Shown here: piece after piece, positions 1 through 8,382 of the stretch | Numbering within the stretch: the first letter of the stretch is position 1 | How the letters are laid out: the number at the start of each line of letters is the position of its first letter | DNA from: Paenibacillus contaminans | GTDB lineage: Bacteria > Bacillota > Bacilli > Paenibacillales > NBRC-103111 | Reading direction: 5' to 3' | NCBI RefSeq assembly: GCF_003285015.1 | Contig: NZ_QMFB01000029.1 | Coordinates: 1 to 64,000, forward strand | DNA length: 64,000 nt | Position numbers and translations under genes: made by a program | Notes under the pieces: generated by a model | Told to the model about the DNA's origin: nothing | Database searches by the model: none | What the model saw: the letters and a program-made list of their open reading frames with translations, nothing else

Positions 1-64
1 AATCACCGTTATTTCTATACTTTTTGGCTGCGGAAAGTTGTTTTTTAACTTCTTTTTCGTTCAT
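1..64 (-). CDS. Hypothetical protein, 5' part only (runs off left edge)
   Basis: The first 21 codons of a gene that leaves the window at its left edge; the N-terminus begins MNEKEVKKQLSAAKKY and is lysine-rich and probably helical. The ATG at 64 overlaps the stop codon of a 22-codon ORF (ATGA), so the two are probably translationally coupled. Its own ribosome binding site is weak. Too little is visible to assign a family. Confidence 0.5.
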   Translation of the reverse strand, partial: MNEKEVKKQLSAAKKYRNNGD

Positions 65-129
65 CTTCTATTAATATCCTGTATTTCCTGGCGGCAGTTT
101 ACCACGAGATCAAAGCGTTCTTGTGCCAT
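61..129 (-). CDS. 22-residue ORF coupled to the next gene
   Basis: A short reading frame starting with ATG at 129, eight bases after a strong AGGAGG. It encodes MAQERFDLVVNCRQEIQDIN plus two arginines and ends in a TGA that overlaps the ATG of the gene leaving the window (ATGA). It has no signal peptide and no cysteine or aromatic pattern typical of a signalling peptide. It may be a translational-coupling leader, or the frameshifted beginning of the downstream protein; the sequence alone does not decide. The strong ribosome binding site is the main support. Confidence 0.4.
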   Translation of the reverse strand: MAQERFDLVVNCRQEIQDINRR

Positions 130-310
130 GAATGGATTCCTCCTGCAATTGAGAAAGTATGGGAATTACCCCTTTCATTATAGTGAACGGGCATACTACA
201 TTCAATCTTATGAAGATAGCCCTCACCTGAAAGTATCGATATGAAATGTGCATTGCAACAAAACTGATGACGAGCAAGTCCTCCCCCTGACATGTAAGTA
301 TTAACGAATG

Positions 311-377
311 CTGCCCCTTACTTCAACGATCAGGAGCAGGTCGCCTCGGCGCCTTGCAAACGTACCCGTTAGTTGAA
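311..377. repeat. TAACGGG composite repeat (core, GC-rich spacer, core)
   Basis: Two direct copies of the dispersed core: a CTGCCC-type copy at 311-328 (ctgccccttacttcaac) and a CGTACCCG-type copy at 361-377 (cgtacccgttagttgaat), separated by about 32 bases containing a GC-rich imperfect hairpin. In gene orientation (minus strand) the 361-377 core comes 11 bases after the stop of the 130-codon gene. This is the same layout as at 7262, 9121, 13179 and 14069. Confidence 0.7.
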
Positions 378-387
378 TCTCTCTTTT

Positions 388-780
388 TTATTCAATTATT
401 CCTTCGCCAGTTAGTTGTGTCCCACCGGGAATACCCAATTGACCAAAGGTGTAAGTATACTCAGATTGATTTTTCTTTTTTACCCCTTCAAGCGTAACGA
501 AATATTCCTTACCTTCCTCTAAAAGGTTATATATCCTTGAGTCCTTTATCATTACTTTATACTTTAATTTGTTTTGACTACTGTCACTTGAGTTTGAACC
601 AATTACCCACATTTTTAAGTGCCCAGGTCCAATATAATGTTCTTTCTTCTCAACATATATGAACATTGTAACACTTGTATAAGAGTTGTTCCCCAGCTCA
701 GCGTAATAATACATCGAAGTAAAAAACGCTATTACCAATAAAACTGCAACCCAAATGCCCCATTTCCTCTTGTTAACCAA
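388..780 (-). CDS. Small membrane-anchored hypothetical protein
   Basis: Encodes 130 residues. One hydrophobic segment (about residues 8-26) follows a basic N-terminus, giving a signal anchor; the remaining ~100 residues are polar and beta-rich and should lie outside the membrane. The start is TTG at 780, preceded by GAGGTGA at a suitable distance. The stop lies 11 bases from a TAACGGG-type core at 361-377, so the gene fits the unit of gene followed by core seen across this region. I do not recognise a family. The next gene upstream (HAD hydrolase) ends at 1235, about 450 bases away. Confidence 0.6.
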   Translation of the reverse strand: MVNKRKWGIWVAVLLVIAFFTSMYYYAELGNNSYTSVTMFIYVEKKEHYIGPGHLKMWVIGSNSSDSSQNKLKYKVMIKDSRIYNLLEEGKEYFVTLEGVKKKNQSEYTYTFGQLGIPGGTQLTGEGIIE

Positions 781-1234
781 AAAATCACCTCAATCAGTTC
801 TATATCTGCCCCTCACCTTAATTTACGTTTCCAACAGTTGGAAGGTTGCGCTATCCTGTCCGTTCGTTCAATCAACTTGCCCAAGAGACACAAGTGATAA
901 TATCCCATCTTATTTCGTTCAGGCGACCTGACAGGAATGAGATAATGTTCTTGTTATTTGGTTTTGACAAGAACTTTATCCCATAAACACAAGAAGCCGC
1001 TATTTACGCGGCTTTTTAGGACCACTATATGCGGTGGCGCATCTACCTTTATCTTACTCATACACAAACCTCCGAAAAATAGTCTAACGAATCCTGCGAG
1101 AAGTCGGGACGGTCATACTTTAATACAACCCGGAAGCCAGCAGCCACGCTCAACGTTCCACGGGCACGAGTCCTCGCCGCCCGCACTGCTCTTCACTTTT
1201 AAAGTGAGTACGGGACAAGCTGGCGAATGCTCTC
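781..1234. other. 454-base interval without a gene
   Basis: No credible reading frame on either strand. It holds a degenerate repeat core at 851-872 (ctatcctgtccgttcgttc), a long hairpin at 941-980, and a second short hairpin with a T run at 995-1017 (annotated separately). The remainder, 1020-1234, is unassigned. Confidence 0.6.
941..1018 (+). repeat. Two-hairpin dispersed element, copy 1
   Basis: First hairpin: arms 941-956 and 964-980, with an inner part TTCTTGTTA / TTGACAAGAA. Second hairpin: AGCCGC (995-1000) / GCGGCT (1008-1013) around tatttac, followed by a T run. The same arrangement with the same inner sequence but different outer stem occurs at 55566-55646, and reduced copies are at 44874 and 20504. 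The second hairpin looks like an intrinsic terminator reading on the + strand, although no + strand gene lies upstream. Confidence 0.6.
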
Positions 1235-1876
1235 TTAGGTTACGTTCAGGATAATGTCCTTTAGTTCAATCAGAGTCTTGATTCGATAGCTGGCCTGTGA
1301 GAAGTCATGTGTTTTTGTGAAATCGTTATGGACAATAGCACAGTCGATACCAGCCGCCACGGCTGAGTTTAACCCTCTGTTTGAATCCTCTACAACCAGG
1401 GTCTCTACTTTGGTAGCTCCGAAGCGCTTTAAGCCGGTCAAGTATGGTTCCGGGTGCGGCTTGGTACGCTCGTAGTCTTCGCGAACAAGGACGAATTCCA
1501 TGAATTGTCTAATCTGGCGCTTTTCATGAATAAGTTGAAAATCCGCACGTTTTGCAGTCGTCACGATGGCCATGCGGACGTACTTTGACAGTTCGGTTAG
1601 AGTTTCAACTACGCCTTCAATCTCTATGGCTTCTGTTCTTAGATATTCCTGATAATAGACGTTGCGGACCTCACGCTGCTTGCTGATGGTCTGTTCATCA
1701 ATACCTGCCGCCCTAGCTTGGGCCCAAGTGCCCAATGACTGGGTCATGTCGCGGAGGTATTGATCTTTATCCAAGGTAAATCCAATGTCAGCCAGAGCGC
1801 GTTCTCCCGCTTTATAATACCAGAATTCAGTATCAACCAGAACGCCATCATGATCGAAGAGTATGTACTTTTTCAT
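1235..1876 (-). CDS. HAD-superfamily hydrolase (beta-phosphoglucomutase-like)
   Basis: A HAD phosphatase/phosphomutase-type protein of 213 residues from the chosen ATG at 1876, which has GGAG nine bases upstream; longer starts up to 1960 are possible. Motif I is FDHDGVLVDTE close to the N-terminus (the DxDG nucleophile and acid), motif II is the Thr in IVTTAK, motif III is the Lys in RTKPHPEPY, and motif IV is VVEDSNRG. The helical cap between motifs I and II (about residues 18-80) matches the beta-phosphoglucomutase/phosphonatase type. The substrate is likely a small phosphorylated metabolite but cannot be named. It is a lone gene in the cassette-like region. Confidence 0.85.
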   Translation of the reverse strand: MKKYILFDHDGVLVDTEFWYYKAGERALADIGFTLDKDQYLRDMTQSLGTWAQARAAGIDEQTISKQREVRNVYYQEYLRTEAIEIEGVVETLTELSKYVRMAIVTTAKRADFQLIHEKRQIRQFMEFVLVREDYERTKPHPEPYLTGLKRFGATKVETLVVEDSNRGLNSAVAAGIDCAIVHNDFTKTHDFSQASYRIKTLIELKDIILNVT

Positions 1877-2127
1877 TGTTTCGTTCTCCATTGGCATATT
1901 ATGGTCATTCCCCTCCTTACCATGCTGGAGATCCACCATATTTTCTAACATGGCTTGCAATTCGCAACTATACTTACGGGAAAATGTAGGTGTTCCGCCG
2001 TGTGTTCATCATTCACATATATCGCATAGGTATGCTGTTCCCGCAAATCTGTGGAGTCCGACATGCTAAATGACTTGATCTCTCTGGTGCAATTCCTTCT
2101 TCAAGTTTCTTTCCTTCCCATGATCCC

Positions 2128-2541
2128 CTAACGAGTTTTACGTTTACGCGGATCATCGAATGTGCCGATAAAAACCATATCGTTGTACCGATAGTCAGGA
2201 TCGCTTTCGGTGAAGGTCGCATTCCCATAGTAGCAGATGACATTGCCCTCATGAAGACCAATTTCGCGGCATCTTTCCACGATCGCTCGTTCGGTTTCCA
2301 GACTGTTGCAGCCGACCTCTGTGCATAACTCTTCGATCGGAACGATTCTCCGTTCCGCTGTCATGTAGCTGACAAAGAAATCGGTATCGATAAATTTGCA
2401 GCCAAAATCTCTATGAATGCCACAGTCCGAATCAGGGTCTTCCAGACCTTCGAAATATTCACTAAACCCCTCGAAGCTCTTGGTGGTGTTTCCCGCCCAG
2501 ACCGAGATTTTGTCTGGCGTTCCATCGTTGATTTTTCTCAT
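2128..2541 (-). CDS. Imm22-like immunity protein
   Basis: A 137-residue acidic protein. The start KISVWAGN, the middle (DFGCKFIDTDFFVSYM) and the C-terminal beta-strand pattern resemble Imm22-family proteins, which neutralise polymorphic toxins. The chosen start is ATG at 2541 with GGAGG eight bases upstream; TTG at 2556 is an alternative. No toxin gene is adjacent, so it would be an orphan immunity gene, as is common where defence genes accumulate. The family call comes from recalled sequence pattern, not a search. Confidence 0.55.
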   Translation of the reverse strand: MRKINDGTPDKISVWAGNTTKSFEGFSEYFEGLEDPDSDCGIHRDFGCKFIDTDFFVSYMTAERRIVPIEELCTEVGCNSLETERAIVERCREIGLHEGNVICYYGNATFTESDPDYRYNDMVFIGTFDDPRKRKTR

Positions 2542-2609
2542 TGCGCTCGCCTCCAAAACTATTCTGAACGTTTTCCATCCGAAACTGACGGACGATCAGG
2601 CAAACCTCA

Positions 2610-3640
2610 TCACGTAAAAATTGGGGCTAGATGCCCCAGCGCTAAGGAGTGTATCCGTTGATCTTTCGGGATATTTTCATATAGAAGATGCCCCCTGCCT
2701 GCCCGTTCCAGTTGTTCGATCATCGCCGCAATGCGTCCCTTGTTGAAATCGATAAAACGAAAATCGACCTGACGAAGGCTCTCCATGTCCCCCATGGGAG
2801 CAAAGGCTTCCACCTTAATCGCCGTATTGATCTCATTAAGCTTCAGAACCTCAAGCCGCTTGGCGGTCCACAGATTTCCGATGTCCCGCAGCGACTTCAT
2901 GTAACTCAACTCTAGTTGCCGGAGATTGTCCAGCTTCGAGAAATCGCATAAACGTTCCACCTTAGAAAGCGACAAACTCAGAAATTCCAAATTTCGCATT
3001 TGTCCTATAGCTTGAATATCGGTCAGATTGCGTACAGAGGACAAAACCAGCATTCTCACGTTCGAATCGGCTATTACATCCAGCGATCCTTCAATTCGCA
3101 GCTATCGATAGACAAATACTTGATCAACGGCAGATATGCTACGACATCCAACCGGTCAATCGTGCAGTTCAACATAAGCGTATTCAGACGAGGGCATTCC
3201 GCTATAGGGGCCAAATCGTCGAATTTGCCATGCAGTTCAAGATAGGTTAATTTATTGTACATGCGGATAAAATCCAGACTTTGCGCTTTTTTCGACGAGT
3301 ACACGTTTAAGAAGTCCATTTGCTTCATCTCGCCAAGCTTGGTCAAGTCCTGCGGTTGACGGAGATCCAGCCTCAGTGCGGCTACATGATTCATTGCAGC
3401 AAGTGTCCCCAGGAATTCCTCCGTATAGCGAGCCTTCTCGTCCCTATTCCATATGTGCAAAATCAGATCCGGCCGTTTGGCAAACACCCGTGCATCGAGT
3501 TCAAGTAAATCCTCCATCAGATCCGCGCCGACAGCGAAACTGACAGTTGCCCGGTGTCGCAACTGTTCAACCGCAGCGATCATCTTCTCTTCATTCCAGG
3601 GAGTCCCTTGCATGGAAGCATGCCAAGGTTTACTCATCAT
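2610..3640 (-). pseudogene. Leucine-rich-repeat protein, frameshifted
   Basis: Two reading frames (3640-3074 and 3059-2610) together make one protein of about 343 residues of leucine-rich repeats: recurring units such as LTYLELHGKFDDL, LNTLMLNC, IKYLSIDSC and LEFLSLSLS. The frame is lost near 3085-3098: the first frame ends CELKDRWM while the second frame, read upstream of its apparent start, gives EGSLDVIADSNVRMLVL and continues the repeat phase. A single-base deletion explains both pieces. The start is a double ATG at 3640 with GGAGGTGA upstream. LRR proteins of this kind are often SMI1-linked or immunity-related; function unknown. Confidence 0.75.
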
Positions 3641-3704
3641 CTGTCACCTCCAAGCTCTGACTCTTGATCGTCGTAGCTTATTTTTCATGAGCCTATTTCT
3701 TCAT

Positions 3705-3979
3705 TTAATCATCAATATCCGGAAAACACCAGAACACCAAATGCTTCAGTTCCTTCGCATAGCCTACCTGAATTCGATTCGGTTCAGTTTCAGTCGCAAT
3801 AGGAGGCGGAATGTCACGAGCCACCCGACGCACCTAACTGGTAGAATCCATCGATGCGATCATTGCTGGTATCTGCCGTCTTGGCGTCTGCGATAGTTCC
3901 GCACAACCTCGTCTTTTGTCGGCATCTGTTCAAATACGCCACCCAGGTACTCCATTCTTGCCCTCAAATTATCTTTCAT
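3705..3979 (-). pseudogene. Decayed ~90-residue gene (multiple frameshifts)
   Basis: An ATG at 3979 after GAGGTACAA opens a frame of 39 codons (MKDNLRARMEYLGGVFEQ..., stop near 3860). Coding-like sequence continues in a second frame (ADTSNDRIDGFYQLGASGGS) and then in a third, which ends PNRIQVGYAKELKHLVFWCF plus five residues at the TAA of 3705-3707. The total length fits a ~91-codon gene with more than one indel. I do not recognise the family. None of the pieces is long enough to be seen as an ORF by length alone. Confidence 0.4.
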
Positions 3980-4327
3980 TTGTACCTCATGACAATAAGC
4001 GGTAACCCACCCCCTTCTCTAATCCGAATCTCATTCACATCCCCCGCTTGTAACGGACCGCTCCCTGCATCTGCATGACTTCGGCACTTCGGCACGCGAC
4101 AGTCGTTTTTTTCTCAAGTGCGCCTGAATCGGCTTTCTTGAAAAGTATCTATATGAAAAGAGAACGCCCCCGAAGTTGAAGGGACGTTCTCTTGGATATT
4201 CCTGTCGAGATAATTTCTTTTCAAACAAACATTAGTGAGCGTTTTCAGACAGTGAAGGCACTCGCTTAATGACCCGGAGCCGGCTGCCTTCGAAGCGGTT
4301 ATTGTGCCGGGCATTCTCCATGGTTGA
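3980..4327. other. 348-base interval without a gene
   Basis: Between the decayed gene and the FGE-fold-like gene. Apart from the terminator hairpin at 4156-4191 nothing could be supported; short minus-strand frames across it have no ribosome binding site or protein-like composition. Confidence 0.5.
4156..4191 (-). terminator. Intrinsic terminator of the 335-codon gene
   Basis: Read on the minus strand: stem GAGAACGTCCC / GGGGGCGTTCTC (4191-4160) followed by TTTTC. It lies about 135 bases after the stop at 4328. Confidence 0.65.
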
Positions 4328-5335
4328 TTACAGATGAACTACGCGACGATAATACAAGTATTCGGCACGGTCCTCCCACTCCAACCCATCCTCGTAGGGG
4401 TCGCGATAATAGGTAGCGACAGGAAAATAGCCCCATGTGACGCCCATACCGCCGCAAATAAGCGAACCACCGTCCCCGCCTTTGCCGCGCACGAGTCCTT
4501 CAGGCGATACGGTCAGCTCCTGTTTGTACGGATCGCCAAGGAATTTTAGCCCCATGCCGCCACACTTCTCCAGATCGAAAGGTCTATCGCTAACTACCGG
4601 TTCGCCCTGCTCTTTCTGCTCCCGATCTAGTTCTTCGAAGTGCCTAACCTTCATCCGATAGTCAAAGCTATCGCCCCAAGGAAATAACGTTCGACAACCT
4701 CCGCCGTACACATATTCCCATTCATCTTCTGTTAACACATCGAAGCCATCAGGCAGTTCCTCTTTCGCCCACTCCTGCTGGCTGGGACTGTCAGCAAACA
4801 ACCAGATGCGGATACGCCCGTCCTCTTTGTCCAATCGAAAAGACTGATGCTGCTCATAGAAGCCATAATTCGAGGTCTTGACGCGTTCGATCGCCTCCAG
4901 CACATCGTCGTCTTTTGCCGGATCCAAGTCAGCTAGTTCCACCTCATACCAGGCGACAGGGCGAGTTTGGCGCTCAATCATCAACGGGCCGATGTCAGCC
5001 ACTCGCACAGGCGACATTTGCTGACGTATCAAATGCTCCAACTCCGCAGGCTCTCTGTTCAAATCCTCCAGGCCGCTCTCGAACTCTCCTTTCGTCTCTT
5101 CATCCGGTCCGTCTGCCCATTGCCCCCAGCCGAGTGTGACCCGGTCACCAGGCACATATACGAACTCGCAGCCTTCATACATAAAGATACCCGTTTCCAG
5201 CTCAAGGCCGAACCGCTCGAAGCGTTCCATTTTCAGAAACGTGAAGCCCGCAGGCAGACGTGTTTTCAACTCGCGCAACAACTGCTCCTTACATTCACTT
5301 GTCTGTTTATTCCATGTCGCTCGATCCTTTATCAC
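4328..5335 (-). CDS. Hypothetical protein with FGE/sulfatase-modifying-like segment
   Basis: A 335-residue soluble, acidic protein. Residues about 205-235 (LTEDEWEYVYGGGCRTLFPW followed by GD) match the core signature of formylglycine-generating-enzyme (SUMF1) fold proteins, where EWEYA.RGG....PWG is typical; the rest is divergent and the usual C-terminal catalytic-cysteine region is not evident, so a non-enzymatic relative is more likely. The start is GTG at 5335 with GGGGG six bases upstream. It is transcribed alone and followed by a clear terminator at 4156-4191. Confidence 0.6.
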   Translation of the reverse strand: MIKDRATWNKQTSECKEQLLRELKTRLPAGFTFLKMERFERFGLELETGIFMYEGCEFVYVPGDRVTLGWGQWADGPDEETKGEFESGLEDLNREPAELEHLIRQQMSPVRVADIGPLMIERQTRPVAWYEVELADLDPAKDDDVLEAIERVKTSNYGFYEQHQSFRLDKEDGRIRIWLFADSPSQQEWAKEELPDGFDVLTEDEWEYVYGGGCRTLFPWGDSFDYRMKVRHFEELDREQKEQGEPVVSDRPFDLEKCGGMGLKFLGDPYKQELTVSPEGLVRGKGGDGGSLICGGMGVTWGYFPVATYYRDPYEDGLEWEDRAEYLYYRRVVHL

Positions 5336-5707
5336 GATTGTCCCCCTTTATTTTGCAGCAAACTACAATTCGATCCATTAAATACATGTTGGACGAGTTT
5401 TCGTCTACCTGCGATTCTGTATTTACTAGAATTTCTCCGATAAAATCATTAGCATACATTTGAAAGACCTACTTTCAGAAACATAAAAAGGGATTCTCTC
5501 ACTTATCGCACTGTTCCCCCCATTAATCAAATCACCCGATAAACCTGCTCCACTACCACCACCCGCATCAGTTGGGGCGGGTAGGACAGAGGGCGATTGT
5601 CACAATAAATGCTATGACTTGTTTTATTAACTTGATGGACAGCAGAATATTACGATAATGCACGTTTTATTGTAATACTTCCTTCAGTCATAATTTGTAT
5701 CAGCAAA
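5336..5707. other. 372-base interval without a gene
   Basis: No credible coding frame. It contains a short imperfect hairpin around 5550-5575 (ACCCGC / GCGGGT) that could terminate transcription from either side. No TAACGGG-type core was found here. Confidence 0.45.
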
Positions 5708-6463
5708 TTACAAGTTCCCTTCGATAGCAATTTCATCCACATGCTTTAGTGTTGCTACCAACCATCGACCTACATAATCAATAAATTCAGCGCTGGATGG
5801 GTTACTGATTGCTAGTATAGACCAATGGTTCAGGATCACTTTCCATTCCGATTTGTTAATGAAATTCATGCCGGTATGATCAAAATTCTCAAATCCCTTC
5901 ACCTTAAGTGGATATACCTCCTTGATTCCTTCGTATAAAAGATGAAAATCCTCGCGATATATCCATAACCCGACACCCAAATTATCACGCCAATGCCCCT
6001 TCTCATCTTCAGCATAAGGGTACAAGCCGTAGCCGATATGCCCATCACCACGACGATGAAATTGCCGTACATCGATGAGATTATCTTTTTGGGTGATATA
6101 GAGTGTCAAAGCGGGATGCTCCATATGCTCTTTTATTTGCAAGACGATTTTTTCGAAATGTTTCTGTCTGCTGTTATCTTCCATACGGTTAAAAAAGCTA
6201 CATTTCAATAAGAAATGCCCACTCCATCTCTCTTGCTCCGTCCACTCAAAAAGAAACAATTCTTTAGTTGTTCGGTCTGGTCTGCCTGCATTTACCCATT
6301 CGAATAAAACGGTTTCCTCTTGTACGGCTGTTATAGATGAACCTGTCTCAACAAGAGAAAAGTGCACTGTGCCAAAATACTCTATCAAAAACGACTTGAT
6401 CCGAAGTTTTTGTTCGTGAAGTGTCAGATAAAATGTGCAAGCAATATCAATGTCATAACGCAA
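5708..6463 (-). CDS. Hypothetical protein, 251 residues
   Basis: A soluble protein with no signal peptide or membrane segment. The start is TTG at 6463, eight bases after GGAG. The sequence is rich in aromatic residues and in alternating beta-type stretches (FYLTLHEQKLRIKSF near the N-terminus, WKVILNHWSILAISN near the C-terminus). I do not recognise a family. It is flanked by non-coding intervals on both sides and is probably transcribed alone. Confidence 0.55.
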   Translation of the reverse strand: MRYDIDIACTFYLTLHEQKLRIKSFLIEYFGTVHFSLVETGSSITAVQEETVLFEWVNAGRPDRTTKELFLFEWTEQERWSGHFLLKCSFFNRMEDNSRQKHFEKIVLQIKEHMEHPALTLYITQKDNLIDVRQFHRRGDGHIGYGLYPYAEDEKGHWRDNLGVGLWIYREDFHLLYEGIKEVYPLKVKGFENFDHTGMNFINKSEWKVILNHWSILAISNPSSAEFIDYVGRWLVATLKHVDEIAIEGNL

Positions 6464-6517
6464 TAATATAACTCCTTTTAGATTGTGGTAATGGGGTAAT
6501 CTATACTTATAACTGGA

Positions 6518-6710
6518 TTATTCTGCCCGATCGTTCAATAGACTACCTTTCGTGACGGTACTTTTACAACCTTCAAAACATCCCGTTTTTTGCTCAAGAA
6601 GCATCTCTTCCGCATCATTAGATAGAGGTAAGTCTTTTGCCCAAACGATTTCAAACTAGAAGGCGGCAGTATCCTTATTTTTCATTTTCACAAGCGATGG
6701 ATCGGTTCCA
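6518..6710 (-). pseudogene. Gene remnant lying between two repeat cores
   Basis: Minus-strand coding-like sequence: one frame reads DPSLVKMKNKDTAAF, then an in-frame TAG, then FEIVWAKDLPLSNDAEEMLL and onward to EGCKSTVTKGSLLNDRAE with a TAA at 6518-6520. It begins directly after the core at 6719-6740, and its last codons lie in a second, degenerate core (ttctgcccgatcgttcaat, 6521-6539). It has no start codon or ribosome binding site. It looks like the 3' part of a lost gene; family unknown. Confidence 0.35.
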
Positions 6711-6718
6711 TCGCCACG

Positions 6719-6740
6719 CTATCGTATCCGTTAGTTGAAT
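6719..6740. repeat. TAACGGG-type core
   Basis: ctatcgtatccgttagttg at 6719-6737, a CGTACCCG-type core with one substitution. A second, degenerate core is at 6521-6539. Confidence 0.6.
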
Positions 6741-6818
6741 GTTCAACAGGTATCATCCATGCGTATCGAGTGACTCCTGTATGAATTGGGAGATGCGGAT
6801 TGTTTAGAAGCCTAGGTT

Positions 6819-7121
6819 TTATTTCTTTAATGCGTTGTATTCAGCCCGAGTTTTTTTCGTGATAGATTCTGGACTACGCTCTAATAGAGGCTCAGCATCT
6901 TTAAGAGCGGAAACTGGAAGTTCTCCTTTATTTACTGCAATAACAATATCAGACATTCGTTCGTACTCAGTCCTGGATATTTTCACATAACCAGGGGCAC
7001 TAGGATCAGAATATTGAGGGGCAACAGGACTGGAGTGTTGAGTATAAACAGCCGCAGATACACCTACGACAAGAACTGTAGCAATCGCACTGGAAAACAT
7101 TATTTTCTTTGCTTTGTTCAT
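6819..7121 (-). CDS. Small exported hypothetical protein
   Basis: Encodes 100 residues starting MNKAKKIMFSSAIATVLVV, a typical Sec signal or signal anchor with a possible cleavage after VSAAVYT. The mature part is polar, with a YVKISRTEYERMSDIVIAV stretch followed by a charged C-terminus. The start at 7121 has AGAGGAA upstream. No family recognised. It stands alone, with about 140 bases to the repeat element at 7262. Confidence 0.6.
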   Translation of the reverse strand: MNKAKKIMFSSAIATVLVVGVSAAVYTQHSSPVAPQYSDPSAPGYVKISRTEYERMSDIVIAVNKGELPVSALKDAEPLLERSPESITKKTRAEYNALKK

Positions 7122-7261
7122 TTGGTTGTTCCTCTTCTTTCCTTAATAAGATTTAGAAACAACACTATGAGAAGTTGGAATAAACTAGATTGTTTAATAT
7201 TTATTCCATCCTAGTATCTTCCAATATTTTAGACGTGTATTATTCGGATTTGTTGCACTAT

Positions 7262-7348
7262 ACTGCCCTTTAGCTTAATGCAGCTGCCAAGATCGATCTA
7301 GCATCTGCATGATGGTGTCATTGAACAACCGTACCCGTTAGCGCAACG
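7262..7348. repeat. TAACGGG composite repeat (full copy)
   Basis: CTGCCC-type core at 7262-7279 (ctgccctttagcttaatgc), then GCAGCTGCCAAGATCGATC with a partial inverted repeat, then the CGTACCCG-type core at 7330-7348. The TAA stop of the SUKH-like gene (7338-7340) is part of the second core. This is one of the clearest copies of core, hairpin and core. Confidence 0.75.
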
Positions 7349-7901
7349 ATTTATTTTCATCAATACAATCGTAAGCATCTCCAAGTGATTCAATCTCTTC
7401 TTTCAGCCAGTACCACCGTTCACCGTTATTTTGAACCAATTGATTCAATAACTCAGTAAATGATTTAGCAATTATAGGACATTCTCCTACAACTCCATGT
7501 CGGTCCCAAAAACTATCGTAACATATCCCAAGTCGTTCATTATGTAAATCAATAGAAATGTAGTCGCCATTTCCGTCATGACCAACTATAAACCAGTGGG
7601 AAGATATATCCTCATCTATATATCCCCCCACAATGACTGGATTGGAAAAAACGAACTCTGTAGACTGGACGATTTGACAGTGATAATCTTTGTTTTCAAA
7701 TAGCCTCACGCCTCCACATAGCCCATAAAAACGTTTTAGATCTGTGGGGAGGTTGTACTTATCCGTTTGCGGCAAACCATTTGGCGGAACAACAGTGCAG
7801 TTCGGTAGGCTCGCTATCTGTCGTAGTAATTCCTCTATGTCCTTCAGGCTGCATCGTTCCTCTCTTTGGATTGCACTAGTGCCCGTTAGCTGAATATCCA
7901 C
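7338..7901 (-). CDS. SMI1/KNR4 (SUKH) family protein, 5' end uncertain
   Basis: SUKH-domain proteins are immunity or scaffold proteins often tied to contact-dependent toxins. Here the segment from IEELLRQIASLPNC through DLKRFYGLCGGVRLFENKDY and IVGHDGNGDYISIDL to the C-terminus fits SMI1/KNR4. The open frame starts at GTG 7901 with no ribosome binding site, and its first codons read through a repeat core (QLTGTSA). A much better start is ATG at 7854 after AGAGAGGAACG, but it is one base out of frame (ATGCAGCCTGAAG, an extra C). The gene is therefore probably frameshifted at codon 2-3. Its stop codon lies in the core at 7330-7348. Confidence 0.65.
   Translation of the reverse strand: MDIQLTGTSAIQREERCSLKDIEELLRQIASLPNCTVVPPNGLPQTDKYNLPTDLKRFYGLCGGVRLFENKDYHCQIVQSTEFVFSNPVIVGGYIDEDISSHWFIVGHDGNGDYISIDLHNERLGICYDSFWDRHGVVGECPIIAKSFTELLNQLVQNNGERWYWLKEEIESLGDAYDCIDENKSLR
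7876..7895. repeat. TAACGGG-type core
   Basis: actagtgcccgttagctgaa, between the stop of the 89-codon gene (7912) and the likely true start of the SUKH-like gene (7854). The annotated open frame reads through it. Confidence 0.6.
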
Positions 7902-7911
7902 CAGAACTTAA

Positions 7912-8181
7912 TCAGGGGCGCTTCGGTCCGATTTTAACTCTTTTTTTTCTGTTTTTATCAAATAAAATCGCAATAAATAAACTGATAAAACTAACAATTA
8001 GTGGCATGAATATAAGGCTATCATTTTTGACAAAACCAGAAATTTCAATATCGAACATTTTACATATTATTATTCCTCCGAAACAAAGACCGCTTAAAAG
8101 AAACAAGCTAATTCCGATCTTTGAAATCATGGGCAGCTCATAAAATTCTTTAAGTGTTTTTATTTCGTAGGTTATTTTCAT
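7912..8181 (-). CDS. Small two-TM membrane protein
   Basis: Encodes 89 residues. Two hydrophobic segments (about residues 21-43 and 56-74) lie between a basic N-terminus and a very basic tail (KNRKKRVKIGPKR), predicting both ends in the cytoplasm. The start at 8181 follows GGTGGACAA. The gene ends ten bases before the open frame of the SUKH-like gene, so the two may be co-transcribed, and a repeat core (7876-7895) sits between the coding parts. Function unknown. Confidence 0.6.
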   Translation of the reverse strand: MKITYEIKTLKEFYELPMISKIGISLFLLSGLCFGGIIICKMFDIEISGFVKNDSLIFMPLIVSFISLFIAILFDKNRKKRVKIGPKRP

Positions 8182-8210
8182 TTGTCCACCAGCTTTCGGT
8201 TCTTTATTAA

Positions 8211-8345
8211 CGTACCCGTTAGCTTAATTACTCAGCCTTTTTTACAGCCATCATTATGTTTGACTTTGGAAAAATGTGAGCTATATATTTTAAATTCAAC
8301 TCTACATCAACTCCATCATTTCACTATCGTACCCGTTAGCGTAAT
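8211..8345. repeat. Pair of TAACGGG-type cores
   Basis: Two CGTACCCG-type cores in direct orientation: 8211-8228 (cgtacccgttagcttaat) and 8323-8345 (tatcgtacccgttagcgtaa). The ~95 bases between them have no hairpin and no gene, unlike the standard composite. Confidence 0.65.
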
Positions 8346-8382
8346 GATAAAGCACGATCGACTGATTAGGATTCTTTTCGAT

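Noticed and set aside
4031-4314. Two minus-strand ORFs of about 65 codons
   Set aside because: They cross the terminator hairpin at 4156-4191, lack ribosome binding sites and have no protein-like pattern.
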